Positions 34,701 through 43,674 are shown, counted from the first letter of the stretch. The stretch: 64,000 nucleotides of DNA from Prosthecobacter algae (GCF_039542385.1 NZ_BAABIA010000014.1:18240-82239), one strand, 5' to 3'. Notes: generated by a model from the letters alone, not told the origin. A program made the numbers and translations.

Positions 34701-37382
34701 CGGCCAGTCCTGGCTGATCCAGCGTCCATCCGGCTGCTGACCAAACATGTCATTTGCCGTCCGGAAGCTGGGCGACAGGGTGGCAGGCAACTGTGTGGCA
34801 TCGCCCAGCAGCCAGCCCGTCATTTCCTTCTTCCAGTCGCGGGAAGTTCCGCTCACGGTCACATTCGTGATGCCCTGCAGGGTCAGGCCTTTTTTAATGC
34901 CGTACATGGCATACCAGTTACCTGCCCAACCAGCACCCACGATGCCGCTGTTGCCACCATCGCGATTGGCATCCCAATACGTCTGTAGGAAGCCCATGGC
35001 GCGGTCCACATTGTCATTCCCGGTAAAGCGGTTGGCAAAGGCCATGGCAGCGAGCAAACCGCCTGTTTTAGCGGTGTTAAGCCACGAGCTATTCGAGCCA
35101 TAACCCACACCACCATTGGCATTCTGCACGACTTGGAAGCCGTACACAGCATTGTCCAGGTACCAGGTGGGCGGCGTGATCTTCAACCGGTCCAGCCCGG
35201 CTTTGTAGCAAAGGATCGGCCACTGCTGGGCTGAACCGTCGTATCCACTTTGGGAGGCGGATGTCACCGAATATACATAAGACCCGCGCACGGTACTGTC
35301 GCCCATGCACCACTTGAAGGTGTCCAGCAGGTCGATCACCAAGTCGTAGTAGCTCATGTTGATGAACGGACCGCTGGGGATGATGGCCGCCTGGGCCGCC
35401 GTCGGATTGCGGTAGGCAAAGATCACGGCCATGCCTGCCAAGGAGTTCACATACGTGCCATGGCCACCATTCCAGAGGTAGGCGCCTTTGCCGTCATTGT
35501 CATCATCCACATCCCGCACGGCGATGCCATCGCTGTGGTCTGAGATGTTTTGCAGGGCACCGTAGTTGGTGCCAGCGCCCACACCGATGAGGAAGTTCAG
35601 ACCACGACGGACGGTGTCTGTATAAACCCACTCCACCGAGTCATTGCCAGGAAGGTGCCCCTGCTCTTCAAAGGCCAGCACGCTAGCCCCGGTGGTGCCA
35701 AACCCGTAGTCCGAATTCGACTGATACCAGTAAATGCGGTCCGTGTTCAGCTCCAGAGCGCTGTTGTAAAGGTACACCAGGGCTTTTTCGATGGCGATGT
35801 TCGAGCGCTCGTCCAGATCTACGGAGGGCAGCACGCGCACCACGGAGGAACGCGAGGCACTGGCCCCGGTAGAGTCCGTCACCGTCAGCGTCACCGTCTT
35901 GGAACCCGCCGTGGTAAAGGTATGCGGCGCAGTAATGTATTTCACGTTGCTCACCGCCCCAGAGGTGTCGGTCGTGCCGTCGCCATAGCTCATGCGATAG
36001 GTGAAGGGCGCTGTGCCACCCCACACGCGTCCCCAGACGTTGATCGAGGTATTGATCAGGGCATTCGCATAGGTCGGGTTCTGCGTGTAGCTGGGCATCA
36101 TGGCCACCTTCAGCAAGGCCTGGCCGCTGGAGGTCGTCGTGTTCAGGCTGTTGGTTGCCACCACACGCCAGTAATACACACTGTTTGGATTCAGGCCGGA
36201 GATCGGCACGCTCACGTTCACGGGGGATGTCCCGCTGCCGATGCTCTGCAGGGCGGTCGTCACCAGGCCCGCATCAAAGGCGGCACTGGTGGAATACTGG
36301 AAGCTCACCGTCGTCACCGCACCACCGGGATTCACCTGCGCCGTCAGCGTCGCCGCTGTGGAGCTCTGGCTCACCGCCAGGCGATTGCTGATCACCGGCG
36401 CGCTCTGTGCCCGTGCCGTCAGCGGCACACTGAAAGGATTCTCATCGGGATCGTTCGAGGCGATCACCAACTGCGCATTTGCCAGCGAGGCCGTGGCCGA
36501 CTGAAAGCGCACCGTGAAGTTGGTCGTGGCACCAGCGGCCAGGACGACCGCAGGGGCAGACTGAAGGCTGAACTGGGCCGCGCCCGCGCCGGTGAAGCTC
36601 ACCGCGATCCCCGTCATCCCACCCGCGCCATCGTTGCGCACGGTAAACACACGGTCAATCGTGCTTCCGATCACCATGTTGCCAAAATTCACAGCCGTAG
36701 CCTGGTCATCCGCCAGCGCTGGGTCTGTGACTGCGGCACCATTAAAAAGCGACACATCTGCCACCATCAAGGAACCACCTGCGATCTGCCCGCCATTGGT
36801 GTTGAAGTTCCCATCTGCATCCCCGGCATCGCGCGCATCCTGAATCCAGAAAACGGAGGACAGCAGGGTGTTTGCCACATTCAATACATAGCCTACCGCA
36901 TCGTATACAGCCAGGCGGCCCAGTTTCACCGTGTAACCATCACCCGCAGTCGCGGCCGTGGAAGTCAGCGTCACGGAGTAGTCACCTGCCAGCAGCAGTT
37001 GCTCGGCAAAGGTGAAGACTTCTTCCGTTTCGGCCGAGGCATCCACCTGCGCTGCCGTCAGGCTAGTCTGGGCGATCACGGCGTTGCCACCCGTGTTTCC
37101 GCCGAGACCGGAGTACAAAGTGAAGGTCACCCCTTCTGTTGTGCCTACACTCTTGCCAAGGCGGAAGTGTGATTTATCTAGGCGGATTAGAGATCCTGCT
37201 GCTGCCGCGATACGAAAATTCCAAGTTAAGCCACTGGCAGCGCTGACGGTGCTTGTGGTAACCCCGTTTTCTGTCCCCAAGACGATAGTTGGGGTTGCTT
37301 GAATATCACCTTTCAAGAAAGAGAAAAATACCACCAAGACTGGCAATAATTTCCATAATAATGAAGTCTGTTTTTTGAGCAT
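31761..37382 (-). CDS. Secreted multidomain protein: anchor-D, PKD, CARDB and toroid-like domains (1873 aa)
   Basis: A signal peptide (about 1-29, MLKKQTSLLWKLLPVLVVFF) is followed by: a beta-sandwich N-terminal domain; a choice-of-anchor-D Ig-like domain (FGNMVIGSTIDRVFTVRNDG); a fibronectin-III-like domain (GLNPNSVYYWRVVATN); a PKD-type domain (YRMSYGDGTTDT); and a helical central domain of about 400 residues with repeated Gly/Trp/Tyr segments (GAYLWNGGHGTYVNSLAGMA, WYAMYGIKKGL) reminiscent of an alpha/alpha toroid. Next come two PKD domains (SYDPDGDPIVNYSWDLNGDG), a CARDB domain, a second anchor-D domain, and about seven C-terminal repeats built on GDPVPG..G..F...., probably a beta-propeller. 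The function is unknown; polymer binding or cleavage is possible from the architecture. No anchoring motif is seen. Confidence 0.82.
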   Translation of the reverse strand: MLKKQTSLLWKLLPVLVVFFSFLKGDIQATPTIVLGTENGVTTSTVSAASGLTWNFRIAAAAGSLIRLDKSHFRLGKSVGTTEGVTFTLYSGLGGNTGGNAVIAQTSLTAAQVDASAETEEVFTFAEQLLLAGDYSVTLTSTAATAGDGYTVKLGRLAVYDAVGYVLNVANTLLSSVFWIQDARDAGDADGNFNTNGGQIAGGSLMVADVSLFNGAAVTDPALADDQATAVNFGNMVIGSTIDRVFTVRNDGAGGMTGIAVSFTGAGAAQFSLQSAPAVVLAAGATTNFTVRFQSATASLANAQLVIASNDPDENPFSVPLTARAQSAPVISNRLAVSQSSTAATLTAQVNPGGAVTTVSFQYSTSAAFDAGLVTTALQSIGSGTSPVNVSVPISGLNPNSVYYWRVVATNSLNTTTSSGQALLKVAMMPSYTQNPTYANALINTSINVWGRVWGGTAPFTYRMSYGDGTTDTSGAVSNVKYITAPHTFTTAGSKTVTLTVTDSTGASASRSSVVRVLPSVDLDERSNIAIEKALVYLYNSALELNTDRIYWYQSNSDYGFGTTGASVLAFEEQGHLPGNDSVEWVYTDTVRRGLNFLIGVGAGTNYGALQNISDHSDGIAVRDVDDDNDGKGAYLWNGGHGTYVNSLAGMAVIFAYRNPTAAQAAIIPSGPFINMSYYDLVIDLLDTFKWCMGDSTVRGSYVYSVTSASQSGYDGSAQQWPILCYKAGLDRLKITPPTWYLDNAVYGFQVVQNANGGVGYGSNSSWLNTAKTGGLLAAMAFANRFTGNDNVDRAMGFLQTYWDANRDGGNSGIVGAGWAGNWYAMYGIKKGLTLQGITNVTVSGTSRDWKKEMTGWLLGDATQLPATLSPSFRTANDMFGQQPDGRWISQDWPSSTSYNDLSTAHGVLILSASVTQAPPVPVIGEVGEQSNKVGFRSFTLSAAGSYHLDPDRAIVEYLWDWNAADGLNWTTPDATGSQVTNPGYATTGTYTVTLRVKDNNDPALIKTSTVQVTVVATDVAPVAVALPLGGFQGYAGKVGQPITLDGSNSYDPDGDPIVNYSWDLNGDGIYGDATGVTVTVTYNTPYVGSLGLRVTANGKTSNNTAVVDIQAADADISLGTVTLSNVVPRTSADFSIQVSNDPGSGQSFNNVVLRIYNGNPYAGGGAIGTPYLVNLPSGTTTTVNITGVNLGGATTAWVYLDSTQAVIEANEANNAAGPFNVDQLPADISVEYPSGTVLTSGSSTVVIPEVVLAGQSGTPITFTVRNTGEANLENLVITKAGTNPADFTVTALGSTTVAGASFTTFAVTFTPTGYLGGVRSGVLQIASNDPNENPFLINIQARARLTVIPVAKDAGKDIVTENPVKGSDGVSEIGLYDILRRGGYVAENGTVVFPGSLIVGSGSPAVTVNNSQGVWKAGTTGNVWMVARTGETVPDAAGTTFDYLPIVPGINEDGEVTLLASMRIGTGGVTSANDTGVWSEIGGSSMRLLAREGDPVPGLPGVFIKTFCAGVYATAKTAADKGDAMYSVTFGGASTTTAIVRNRVDRTLGTVSMQIVARENSPAPGTSENFGNLMGAFSDPARMDGTGNAVFAAVTKTNKEGIWYHAVNNLGAPVRAVFTGDVAPGTGGATFSRIQRPTMGSGSVISFRGLLNKNGDNTSGQKGDGIWRGSAATGSYTCVLRSGDSGIAGMPVGSKVGNTWGGWLTNLNRGAWKTWLDVNGDGVSKAPTDVHALFTDVSGTMRMVVKVGDAAPGITGATFSSLEIPMVGGQEQMIFLGKVTGPGIVAGVNDKGLWRQEPNGGELELVLRSGDPLGTTLHGMKTVSTIDFPGSDTTSTTDRRWEQLVIDGDGNIVVLIIFTDGTSSQAMVPAGL

Positions 37383-37995
37383 ATTGCAACGATTTTTGGG
37401 TGAGCCGACTTTTTCTGCCTACAAATTAAAGCAAATCACACGATCAAAACTTGATCAACCAATTTGTACATAAGATACAAAATATCCATAACGACTGCTT
37501 TAATGTAACGAAAACGGCTCAACTTCCCCAAGGACTACACGATTTTATTCCCATGGGACCACTTGGTGATAAGTCTAACCCCTAAGTTATTTAGATTTTT
37601 GGCAGAATTTGGTATCCAGTTACCACTTTTTGTTCTTTTTGGCCTCGAAATTCAAAATATCCCCTCCGCGTAGGAATGGACGAAATCTATCCACCCAGGC
37701 ACTCACAAACCACTCGTACACATGCTGATTTCCACATGCCTAGTCCCAAAGAGGATGTGAGCACGGGTGATGCCTGTTTTTTGACGAGGTGCGGCCTCCC
37801 TCTTGCAGGGCCCTTTGTGCCCGTCTTGGCGCTTCCGCCCAAAGAGCTTTATCTGCGGCCCCAGCACACCCGAGCAGGACTCCTGATGGAAACTGTTTTG
37901 TCACTTGCTTGTGCGTGCTAGAGATCGTCTAAATGCTGGCTTCATCATGCCCCTCGGCTGCGGTGCCGCCGCAGCCCTTTCGCAGCTTCTCTGTC
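37383..37995. other. Divergent intergenic region, 613 bp
   Basis: It separates the minus-strand 1873-aa protein gene from the plus-strand pstB. The left 280 bp are distinctly AT-rich and should contain the promoter of the minus-strand gene, but no -35/-10 pair with proper spacing stands out. Small frames here (for example 37676-37921) have no protein-like features. A PHO box was looked for upstream of pstB and none was convincing. Confidence 0.5.
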
Positions 37996-38757
37996 ATGCC
38001 TTCTTCCCCCTTCATTCGTGTGGACCGTTTCTCTTTTTGGTACGGGGCCAAACAAGTGCTGCACAACATCTGCCTGGACATCCCGGAAAACGAGATCACG
38101 GCCTTCATCGGTCCTTCCGGCTGCGGCAAGACCACCCTCCTGCGCAACATCAACCGCATGAATGACTTGGTGGACGGCATCAAGCATGAAGGCGACATCT
38201 TCATTGATGGCCAGAGCCTCTATGATCCCACCGTGGAAGTGATCTCCTTGCGCAAGCGCGTGGGCATGGTCTTCCAGAAGTACAATCCCTTCCCCAAGAG
38301 CATCTACGAAAACGTCATCTTCTCCCTCCGCGTCGCCGGGCGGAATGGCAAAAGCGAACTCGATGAGGTGGTGGAGCAGAGCCTGCGTGGTGCCGCCCTG
38401 TGGGATGAGGTGAAGGACAAGCTGCATGAGAGCGCCTTTGGCCTTTCCGGCGGTCAGCAGCAGCGCCTCTGCATTGCCCGCGCCATCGCCAATCGCCCGC
38501 AGATTTTGCTGATGGATGAGCCCTGCGCCGCGCTGGATCCCGTGGCCACGCTGAAGATCGAGGAACTCATGATCGGCCTCAAAAAGGAGTTCACCATCGT
38601 CATCGTCACTCATAATATGGAGCAGGCCCGCCGCTGTGCCGACCGCACCGCCTTCTTCTACCTGGGCAAGCTCATCGAATTCCGCCCCACGCTGAATCTC
38701 TTCAACACCCCGCAGGACCCGCAGACCGAGGCCTACGTGCGCGGCAAGTTCAGTTGA
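37996..38757 (+). CDS. pstB: Phosphate ABC transporter ATP-binding protein PstB
   Basis: A 253-residue ABC ATPase with Walker [10 protein letters not shown], the PstB-typical NRMNDLV and [14 protein letters not shown] (Q-loop), signature [16 protein letters not shown], Walker [14 protein letters not shown] and switch [16 protein letters not shown]. It powers import of inorganic phosphate through the PstA/PstC channel in the inner membrane. I chose ATG 37996; the 21 codons upstream from ATG 37933 are low-complexity and not part of the fold. It is odd that no pstS, pstC, pstA or phoU is adjacent: the gene stands at the head of a plus-strand run, followed by the ATE-like gene. Either the other pst genes lie elsewhere or this copy serves another permease. 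Confidence 0.9.
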   Translation: MPSSPFIRVDRFSFWYGAKQVLHNICLDIPENEITAFIGPSGCGKTTLLRNINRMNDLVDGIKHEGDIFIDGQSLYDPTVEVISLRKRVGMVFQKYNPFPKSIYENVIFSLRVAGRNGKSELDEVVEQSLRGAALWDEVKDKLHESAFGLSGGQQQRLCIARAIANRPQILLMDEPCAALDPVATLKIEELMIGLKKEFTIVIVTHNMEQARRCADRTAFFYLGKLIEFRPTLNLFNTPQDPQTEAYVRGKFS

Positions 38758-38900
38758 AAAGACTGCTCTCCCTTGCCGCAGAGCGACACGCGAACAGGCC
38801 CTTTGATCCCAGGCCCGCACAGACCAGTTGCACATGCCCGCAGATGCGCGGTCATTGCACCCGCCACCACCTGCCCACCAGGGCCGGATTTCTGCTGAAC

Positions 38901-39572
38901 ATGTCTGCCATCCTCAACCAGGCCTTTCACTGCCCCTCCGTCCCGCCGGAGATCATGGACCGTCTGTGGGAGGCTGGCTGGCGTCACTTTGGCCCCAGCT
39001 TTTACCGTTACAGCCTCAGCGTGGATGATGGCGGTGTACGTACCATCACCCCACTGCGGCTGGACCTGGAAAACTTCACCCTCAGCAAAAGCCAGCGCCG
39101 CGTGCTGCGCAAAAATGAGGACCTGCGCCACGAGTTCGCCCCCGCCACCCTTTCCATGCAGGCCCGCATGATGTTCCAGCGCCACAAGGCCCGCTTCAAG
39201 GACAACATCCCAGACGATCTCGACACCTTCCTTTCCGAGACTCCCGCCACCGTCCCCTGCACCTGCCAGGAGTGCCGCGTGTATGCGGGGGATGAGCTCA
39301 TCGCCATCAGTTACCTAGACATTGGCCAGGAGGCCACCTCCGCTGTCTATGGCCTCTTCGAGCCAGACCACTCCCCGCGCAGCCTGGGCACCTACACGCT
39401 GCTCAAAGAGATCCAGCACAGCCAGTCCCTCGGCTGCCGCTACTACTACCCCGGTTATGCCACGGTGGAGCCCAGCCCCTACGATTATAAAAAGCAGCTT
39501 CACGGCCTCGAAGTGCTCGACTGGGCATCCGGCACCTGGTCCCCCCTGCCAAGATCCATTCCCGGACGATAA
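38901..39572 (+). CDS. ATE/Bpt-like aminoacyl-tRNA-protein transferase
   Basis: A 223-residue protein with the GNAT-fold core of arginyl/leucyl-tRNA-protein transferases: FTLSKSQRRVLRKNEDL, YLDIGQEATSAVYGLFEPD, RSLGTYTLLKEIQ, CRYYYPGYATVEPSPYDYKK. These enzymes add an amino acid from a charged tRNA to protein N-termini (N-degron pathway). Compared with E. coli-type Bpt the protein is short, and the usual N-terminal Cys-rich part is reduced to two Cys in a CTCQECR segment placed mid-protein, so the substrate may differ. ATG 38901 is chosen; an in-frame TTG at 38754 overlaps the pstB stop codon but adds a Cys/His/Arg-rich tail that does not look native. It precedes the DUF4178 cluster by 42 nt. 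Confidence 0.72.
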   Translation: MSAILNQAFHCPSVPPEIMDRLWEAGWRHFGPSFYRYSLSVDDGGVRTITPLRLDLENFTLSKSQRRVLRKNEDLRHEFAPATLSMQARMMFQRHKARFKDNIPDDLDTFLSETPATVPCTCQECRVYAGDELIAISYLDIGQEATSAVYGLFEPDHSPRSLGTYTLLKEIQHSQSLGCRYYYPGYATVEPSPYDYKKQLHGLEVLDWASGTWSPLPRSIPGR

Positions 39573-39614
39573 TTGTAATTTGTAATCTTCCACAGCATCC
39601 GCTTCAATGGGCGC

Positions 39615-41528
39615 GTGGATTCCTCGACGACTGATCAGACCTACGCCAGCCGCCGCTACGACTGCCCGCAATGCGGGGCCCCGGTCGAGTTTCGCTCCTC
39701 CATCAGTCTCTCGTCCGTCTGCGGCCACTGCCGCTCCATCGTCGTTCGCCAGGACTTCCAGGTGGCCACCTTTGGCCACGTGGCCGAGCTGCCGCCCGAT
39801 CTCTCGCCCCTCCAGATCGGCACCCAGGGCCACTGGCAGGGCCGCGCCTTCACCCTCATCGGCCGCATGCGCCTGCACTATGGCGACGGCTCCTGGACGG
39901 AGTGGTGCGCGGACTTTGGCCAGGGCACCTATGGCTGGGTGGCGGAGGTCATGGGCTTCTACATGGTCAGCTTTGCCCACAGCGTGAAACTGCCCCTCGT
40001 GCAGGAGGACGTGCCCGCCGGGCAGATCGTCAAAATCGACGGTGACGAGTGGCGCGTGGCCGATGTCAAAGAGGGCCGCTGCATCGCTGCGGAGGGGGAG
40101 CTGCCCATGGTCGCCCCACCTGGCTGGTCCCGCACCAGCATTGATCTTGTGGGGCCTGGAGGCGAGTTCGGCAGCATCGAGATCACCCCCGACAGCCGCG
40201 AATTCTTCTCCGGCGAATACGCGGAATTTGGCGCTCTGAACTTCACCGGCCTGCGCAAGATCCCCGGCTGGGACAAGGATGCCGAAATCACCCGCCGCCA
40301 GAGCCAGGCCATGCCCTGCCCCAGTTGCGGTGCCCCGGTGAATCTGCGGGCCGAGGGCCAGTCCATGGCCGCCGTCTGCGGCTCCTGCGCCAGCATCCTG
40401 GATACCACCACCCCGAACCTGCAAGAGATCGGCAAGGTGGCCCAGACCACCCTGCGGCTGAAGCTCCTGCTGCCCATCGGCACGCGCGGCCTGTTCAAGG
40501 ACGAGATGTGGGAGGTCGTCGGTTTCATGCGGCGCAAGGACCGCTGGTGCTCCTGGGATGAATACCTATTGTTCAATCCTTGGTTAGGCTTCCGTTTCCT
40601 CGTCACCTTCGGCGGTCACTGGAGCTTTGTCCGCATCCTCCCCGGCCACCACACGGGCAACCGCTGGCAGGGCCAGATCTTCAAGCTCTTTGCCCGCGAA
40701 GAGTCCGTCACCACGGATGTCCTGGGCGAGTTTTACTGGCGCGTGAGAAATGGTGAGCGCGCCCTGCTCACCGACTATGTCTCGCCACCCTACATCCTTT
40801 CCAAGGAGGAGATGCCCGGCCTGAACGAGATCACCTGGTCCGCCGGCGAATACGTGGAGCCGGAAGAGGTGCAAAAGGCCTTTGTCCCCGCAGGCAGCAC
40901 CCTCCCCCGCCCCAGCGGCACCTACCTCAATCAGCCCAATCCCCATGGCCGCCGGTGGAAGGAGGTGCGCGCCACCTTCATCTTCACCCTCATCGCCTAC
41001 ATCCTCATTCAGGTGCTCTTCATGGGCTGGGGCACCCCCCGGCACATCGCCCACACAGGCATCGACTATCAGGGCACACGCCCCGGCGAAACCCTCGTCT
41101 CCGAGCCCTTCAAGCTCGACGGCTCCTCCGCCCCTCTCCACATCACCGCCACCGGCCTCCTGCTCACCGATACCTACCTCGGTCTCAAAGGCAGCTTGGT
41201 GGAGTCCAAAACGCAGCGCAGCTTCCCCGTCGCCTTTCCCCTGGCCAACTACACCACCGCGCCGGATGGCAGCCGCCAGAAGATTACCCTGCCCGCCATC
41301 CCTTCCGGCGAGTATGTGCTGCGCCTCACGCCCGATGCCGCCGCCACCCTGCCCAATGCCAGCGTCACCTTCACCATCGAGCGCGGCGGCCTCTTTTGGT
41401 CGAATTTCTGGTTAGGCCTTTTCATCATCTGCCTCTGGCCCGTCTGGAACATGATGCGCAGCGGCAGCTTTGAAAAACGCCGCTGGTACGAAAGTGAGTT
41501 CAACCCCTACGGCAGCAGCGACGACTGA
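39615..41528 (+). CDS. Zinc-ribbon DUF4178 membrane protein
   Basis: A 637-residue protein starting at GTG 39615. An N-terminal zinc ribbon (CPQCGAPVEF...CGHC, about residues 18-41) leads into a DUF4178-type beta domain (GHWQGRAFTLIGRMRLHYGDGSWTEW). A second ribbon (CPSCGAPVNL...CGSC, about 235-260) leads into a second such domain (GLFKDEMWEVVGFMRR, WDEYLLFNPWLGFRFLV). The C-terminal part has a membrane helix near 447-470, a beta-sandwich segment probably outside the membrane, and a second helix near 594-615. DUF4178 proteins recur beside DUF350 and spermidine-synthase-like genes, as here; the biochemical role is unknown. The next gene starts within the stop codon (TGATG), so translation is coupled. 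Confidence 0.82.
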   Translation: MDSSTTDQTYASRRYDCPQCGAPVEFRSSISLSSVCGHCRSIVVRQDFQVATFGHVAELPPDLSPLQIGTQGHWQGRAFTLIGRMRLHYGDGSWTEWCADFGQGTYGWVAEVMGFYMVSFAHSVKLPLVQEDVPAGQIVKIDGDEWRVADVKEGRCIAAEGELPMVAPPGWSRTSIDLVGPGGEFGSIEITPDSREFFSGEYAEFGALNFTGLRKIPGWDKDAEITRRQSQAMPCPSCGAPVNLRAEGQSMAAVCGSCASILDTTTPNLQEIGKVAQTTLRLKLLLPIGTRGLFKDEMWEVVGFMRRKDRWCSWDEYLLFNPWLGFRFLVTFGGHWSFVRILPGHHTGNRWQGQIFKLFAREESVTTDVLGEFYWRVRNGERALLTDYVSPPYILSKEEMPGLNEITWSAGEYVEPEEVQKAFVPAGSTLPRPSGTYLNQPNPHGRRWKEVRATFIFTLIAYILIQVLFMGWGTPRHIAHTGIDYQGTRPGETLVSEPFKLDGSSAPLHITATGLLLTDTYLGLKGSLVESKTQRSFPVAFPLANYTTAPDGSRQKITLPAIPSGEYVLRLTPDAAATLPNASVTFTIERGGLFWSNFWLGLFIICLWPVWNMMRSGSFEKRRWYESEFNPYGSSDD

Positions 41529-41722
41529 TGAAACACCCCATTTACACCGCCCTCGGGCTGATGACCTGCGCCTTCCTCGCCACCTCCAATGCACGGGGCT
41601 GGTCCTTCTGGCAGAGCAGCGCCAACCGCAGCGCCCTGAACAGCACCGCCTACCGCTACCGCCCTTCCGTCTTCACCAGCAGCAGCGGCGGGGGCTGGTC
41701 CTCCGGCAGCTCCCACAAGTAA
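41528..41722 (+). CDS. Short secreted Ser/Gly-rich peptide
   Basis: 64 residues: a signal peptide (MKHPIYTALGLMTCAFLATS, likely cleavage after SNA) and a mature part of about 40 residues rich in Ser, Gly, Trp and Tyr (WSFWQSSANRS, TSSSGGGWSSGSSH). Its ATG overlaps the TGA of the DUF4178 gene, a strong sign that it is real and co-translated. No family is recognised. Its place between two membrane-protein genes suggests a small exported partner of the module. Confidence 0.65.
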   Translation: MKHPIYTALGLMTCAFLATSNARGWSFWQSSANRSALNSTAYRYRPSVFTSSSGGGWSSGSSHK

Positions 41723-41759
41723 TCACTCCCTCTCTCCCTCAACCCGCCTCCTCACCGCC

Positions 41760-41963
41760 ATGGACTTCGCCATCCTCCTCAATTCCATCATCTATGCCGT
41801 TCTCGGCATCATCATCTTTGTCTCCGGCTTCATCATTGTGGACAAGCTGACGCCCTACGACCTGTGGAAGCAGCTCGTCGAGGAAAAGAACCTCGCCCTG
41901 GCCATCGTCGTCGGTGCCGCCGCCCTCGGCATCTGCCAGATCATCGCCGCCGCCATCCATTGA
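41760..41963 (+). CDS. DUF350 family small membrane protein
   Basis: 67 residues with two transmembrane helices (ILLNSIIYAVLGIIIFVSGF and LALAIVVGAAALGICQIIAA) separated by the family-typical loop DKLTPYDLWKQLVEEKN. DUF350 proteins are inner-membrane proteins of unknown biochemical role, usually found as single or double copies of this two-helix unit. It lies 37 nt after the secreted peptide gene and 160 nt before the spermidine-synthase-like gene; the same neighbours accompany DUF350 in other bacteria as I recall, which supports a common process. Confidence 0.8.
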   Translation: MDFAILLNSIIYAVLGIIIFVSGFIIVDKLTPYDLWKQLVEEKNLALAIVVGAAALGICQIIAAAIH

Positions 41964-42123
41964 TGGCACCAGCTCCCGCCTCTTTGGGCTCCGCCGGTCA
42001 GCGGGCCCTCGCGCCCTTGTCCCCACGTCTCATGCCCATGATGGCGGGCCATGCTGTCACTAGCTTTGTCCACCGGACTCACCTAACCAAAGATTTGTCC
42101 ACGCCTGAGGGCCGCATGGCTTC

Positions 42124-43644
42124 ATGCCCGCCCCGGCCCCTTCGTCCATGAATTCCCGCCCCTGGCTCCTGCTGCTCTCCGTCTTCGCCATCGCCACCTG
42201 CGGCCTGGTGTATGAGCTCATCGCCGGCACGCTCGCCTCCTACCTCCTCGGGGATTCCGTCACCCAGTTCTCCACCATCATCGGCGTCTATCTCTTCGCC
42301 ATGGGTGTGGGCTCCTACCTCTCCCGCTTTGTCACCGGGAACCTCATCGGCACCTTCATTCGGGTGGAGTTCCTCATCGCCCTCCTCGGCGGTTGCTCCG
42401 CCTCCATCCTCTTTCTCATCTTCGGGTGGACGATCTCCTTCCGCATTCCCCTTTATAGCATCGTCTTCCTCATCGGCACCTTCGTCGGTCTGGAGATACC
42501 CCTGCTGCTGCGCATCCTCGAAGGACGCTTTGCCTTCAAGGACCTCGTCTCCAATGTCTTCAGCTTTGACTACATCGGTGCCCTCCTCGCCTCCCTGCTC
42601 TTCCCCCTCGTCCTCGTTCCCCACCTCGGCCTCGTCCGCTCCGCCTTCCTCTTTGGCCTCATCAATACCGCCGTCGGCATCCTCGCCCTCATCATGCTCC
42701 GGCATGAGATTCCCCGCCTGCGCAGCCACTGGATCACCGGCCTCAGCGTCGCCGCCATCCTCATCGCCGGTTTTGTCCATGGTAGCGAAATCACCCGCTG
42801 GGGCGAATACGCCGCCTTTCCAGACCCCGTCATCTACGCCGACTCCACGCCCTATCAGCGCATCGTCCTAACCAAAAGGAAGGAGGAGATGCGCCTCTAC
42901 CTGAACAGCAATCTCCAGTTCAGCAGCAAGGACGAATACCGCTATCACGAAGCCCTCGTCCATCCCGGCCTCGCCCGCCTGCCCCAGGCCCGCCGCATCC
43001 TCATCCTCGGCGGCGGAGATGGCCTCGCAGCCCGCGAAGTCCTGCGTTATCCACGGGTCGAAAGCATCACGCTGGTGGACCTCGACCCCGCCATGACGCA
43101 GCTCTTTTCCAGCAACGCCATGCTGCGCCAGCAAAACGCCGATGCGCTCAAGTCCCCCCGCGTCCATGTCGAAAACGCCGACGCCTTTGCCTGGCTGGCC
43201 GAAAAGCGCGAGCCCTTCGACTTCGTCATCATCGACTTCCCGGACCCTTCCAATTTCTCCCTCGGCAAGCTCTACACCACCACCTTTTATCAGCGCCTGC
43301 TCAAGGTCATGGCCCCCGATGCGGCCCTCGTCGTGCAGAGCACCTCCCCCTTTGTCGCTCGCCAGTCCTTCTGGTGTGTGGATGCCACCCTGCGCGCCTG
43401 CGGCCTGCACACGGAGCCCTACCACGCTCTCGTCCCCAGCTTTGGCGAATGGGGCTTCATCCTCGCTTCCCGCCAGCCCCTCAGCGGCCCCGCCAGCCTG
43501 CCGGAAGGCCTCCGTTTCATCAACGACGAAGTCCTCGCCCAGCTCCCCCGTTTCCCGCCGGACATGGCCCGCATCGAAACGGACATCAACCGCCTCAACA
43601 ACCAGGCCCTCGTCCATTACTTTGAAGACGACTGGGCACGCTGA
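42124..43644 (+). CDS. Membrane-anchored spermidine-synthase-like protein
   Basis: 506 residues. The first 220 form about seven transmembrane helices (WLLLLSVFAIATCGLVYELI through SVAAILIAGFVHG). The C-terminal half is a polyamine aminopropyltransferase fold: ILILGGGDGLAAREVL (SAM-type glycine loop at about 296), SITLVDLDPAM, and DFPDPSNFSLGKLYTTTFY with the catalytic-type Asp. Soluble SpeE transfers aminopropyl groups from decarboxylated SAM to putrescine; membrane forms are widespread but poorly studied, and their substrate is not settled. The start could also be ATG 42148. No SAM decarboxylase gene is nearby, so either the donor is made elsewhere or the reaction differs. Confidence 0.88.
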   Translation: MPAPAPSSMNSRPWLLLLSVFAIATCGLVYELIAGTLASYLLGDSVTQFSTIIGVYLFAMGVGSYLSRFVTGNLIGTFIRVEFLIALLGGCSASILFLIFGWTISFRIPLYSIVFLIGTFVGLEIPLLLRILEGRFAFKDLVSNVFSFDYIGALLASLLFPLVLVPHLGLVRSAFLFGLINTAVGILALIMLRHEIPRLRSHWITGLSVAAILIAGFVHGSEITRWGEYAAFPDPVIYADSTPYQRIVLTKRKEEMRLYLNSNLQFSSKDEYRYHEALVHPGLARLPQARRILILGGGDGLAAREVLRYPRVESITLVDLDPAMTQLFSSNAMLRQQNADALKSPRVHVENADAFAWLAEKREPFDFVIIDFPDPSNFSLGKLYTTTFYQRLLKVMAPDAALVVQSTSPFVARQSFWCVDATLRACGLHTEPYHALVPSFGEWGFILASRQPLSGPASLPEGLRFINDEVLAQLPRFPPDMARIETDINRLNNQALVHYFEDDWAR

Positions 43645-43674
43645 GCCGCCTTCGCCATTGCCCGGGATCATCGC

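Noticed and set aside
37676..37921. 81-aa frame upstream of pstB
   Set aside because: No coding pattern; likely chance in the divergent promoter region.
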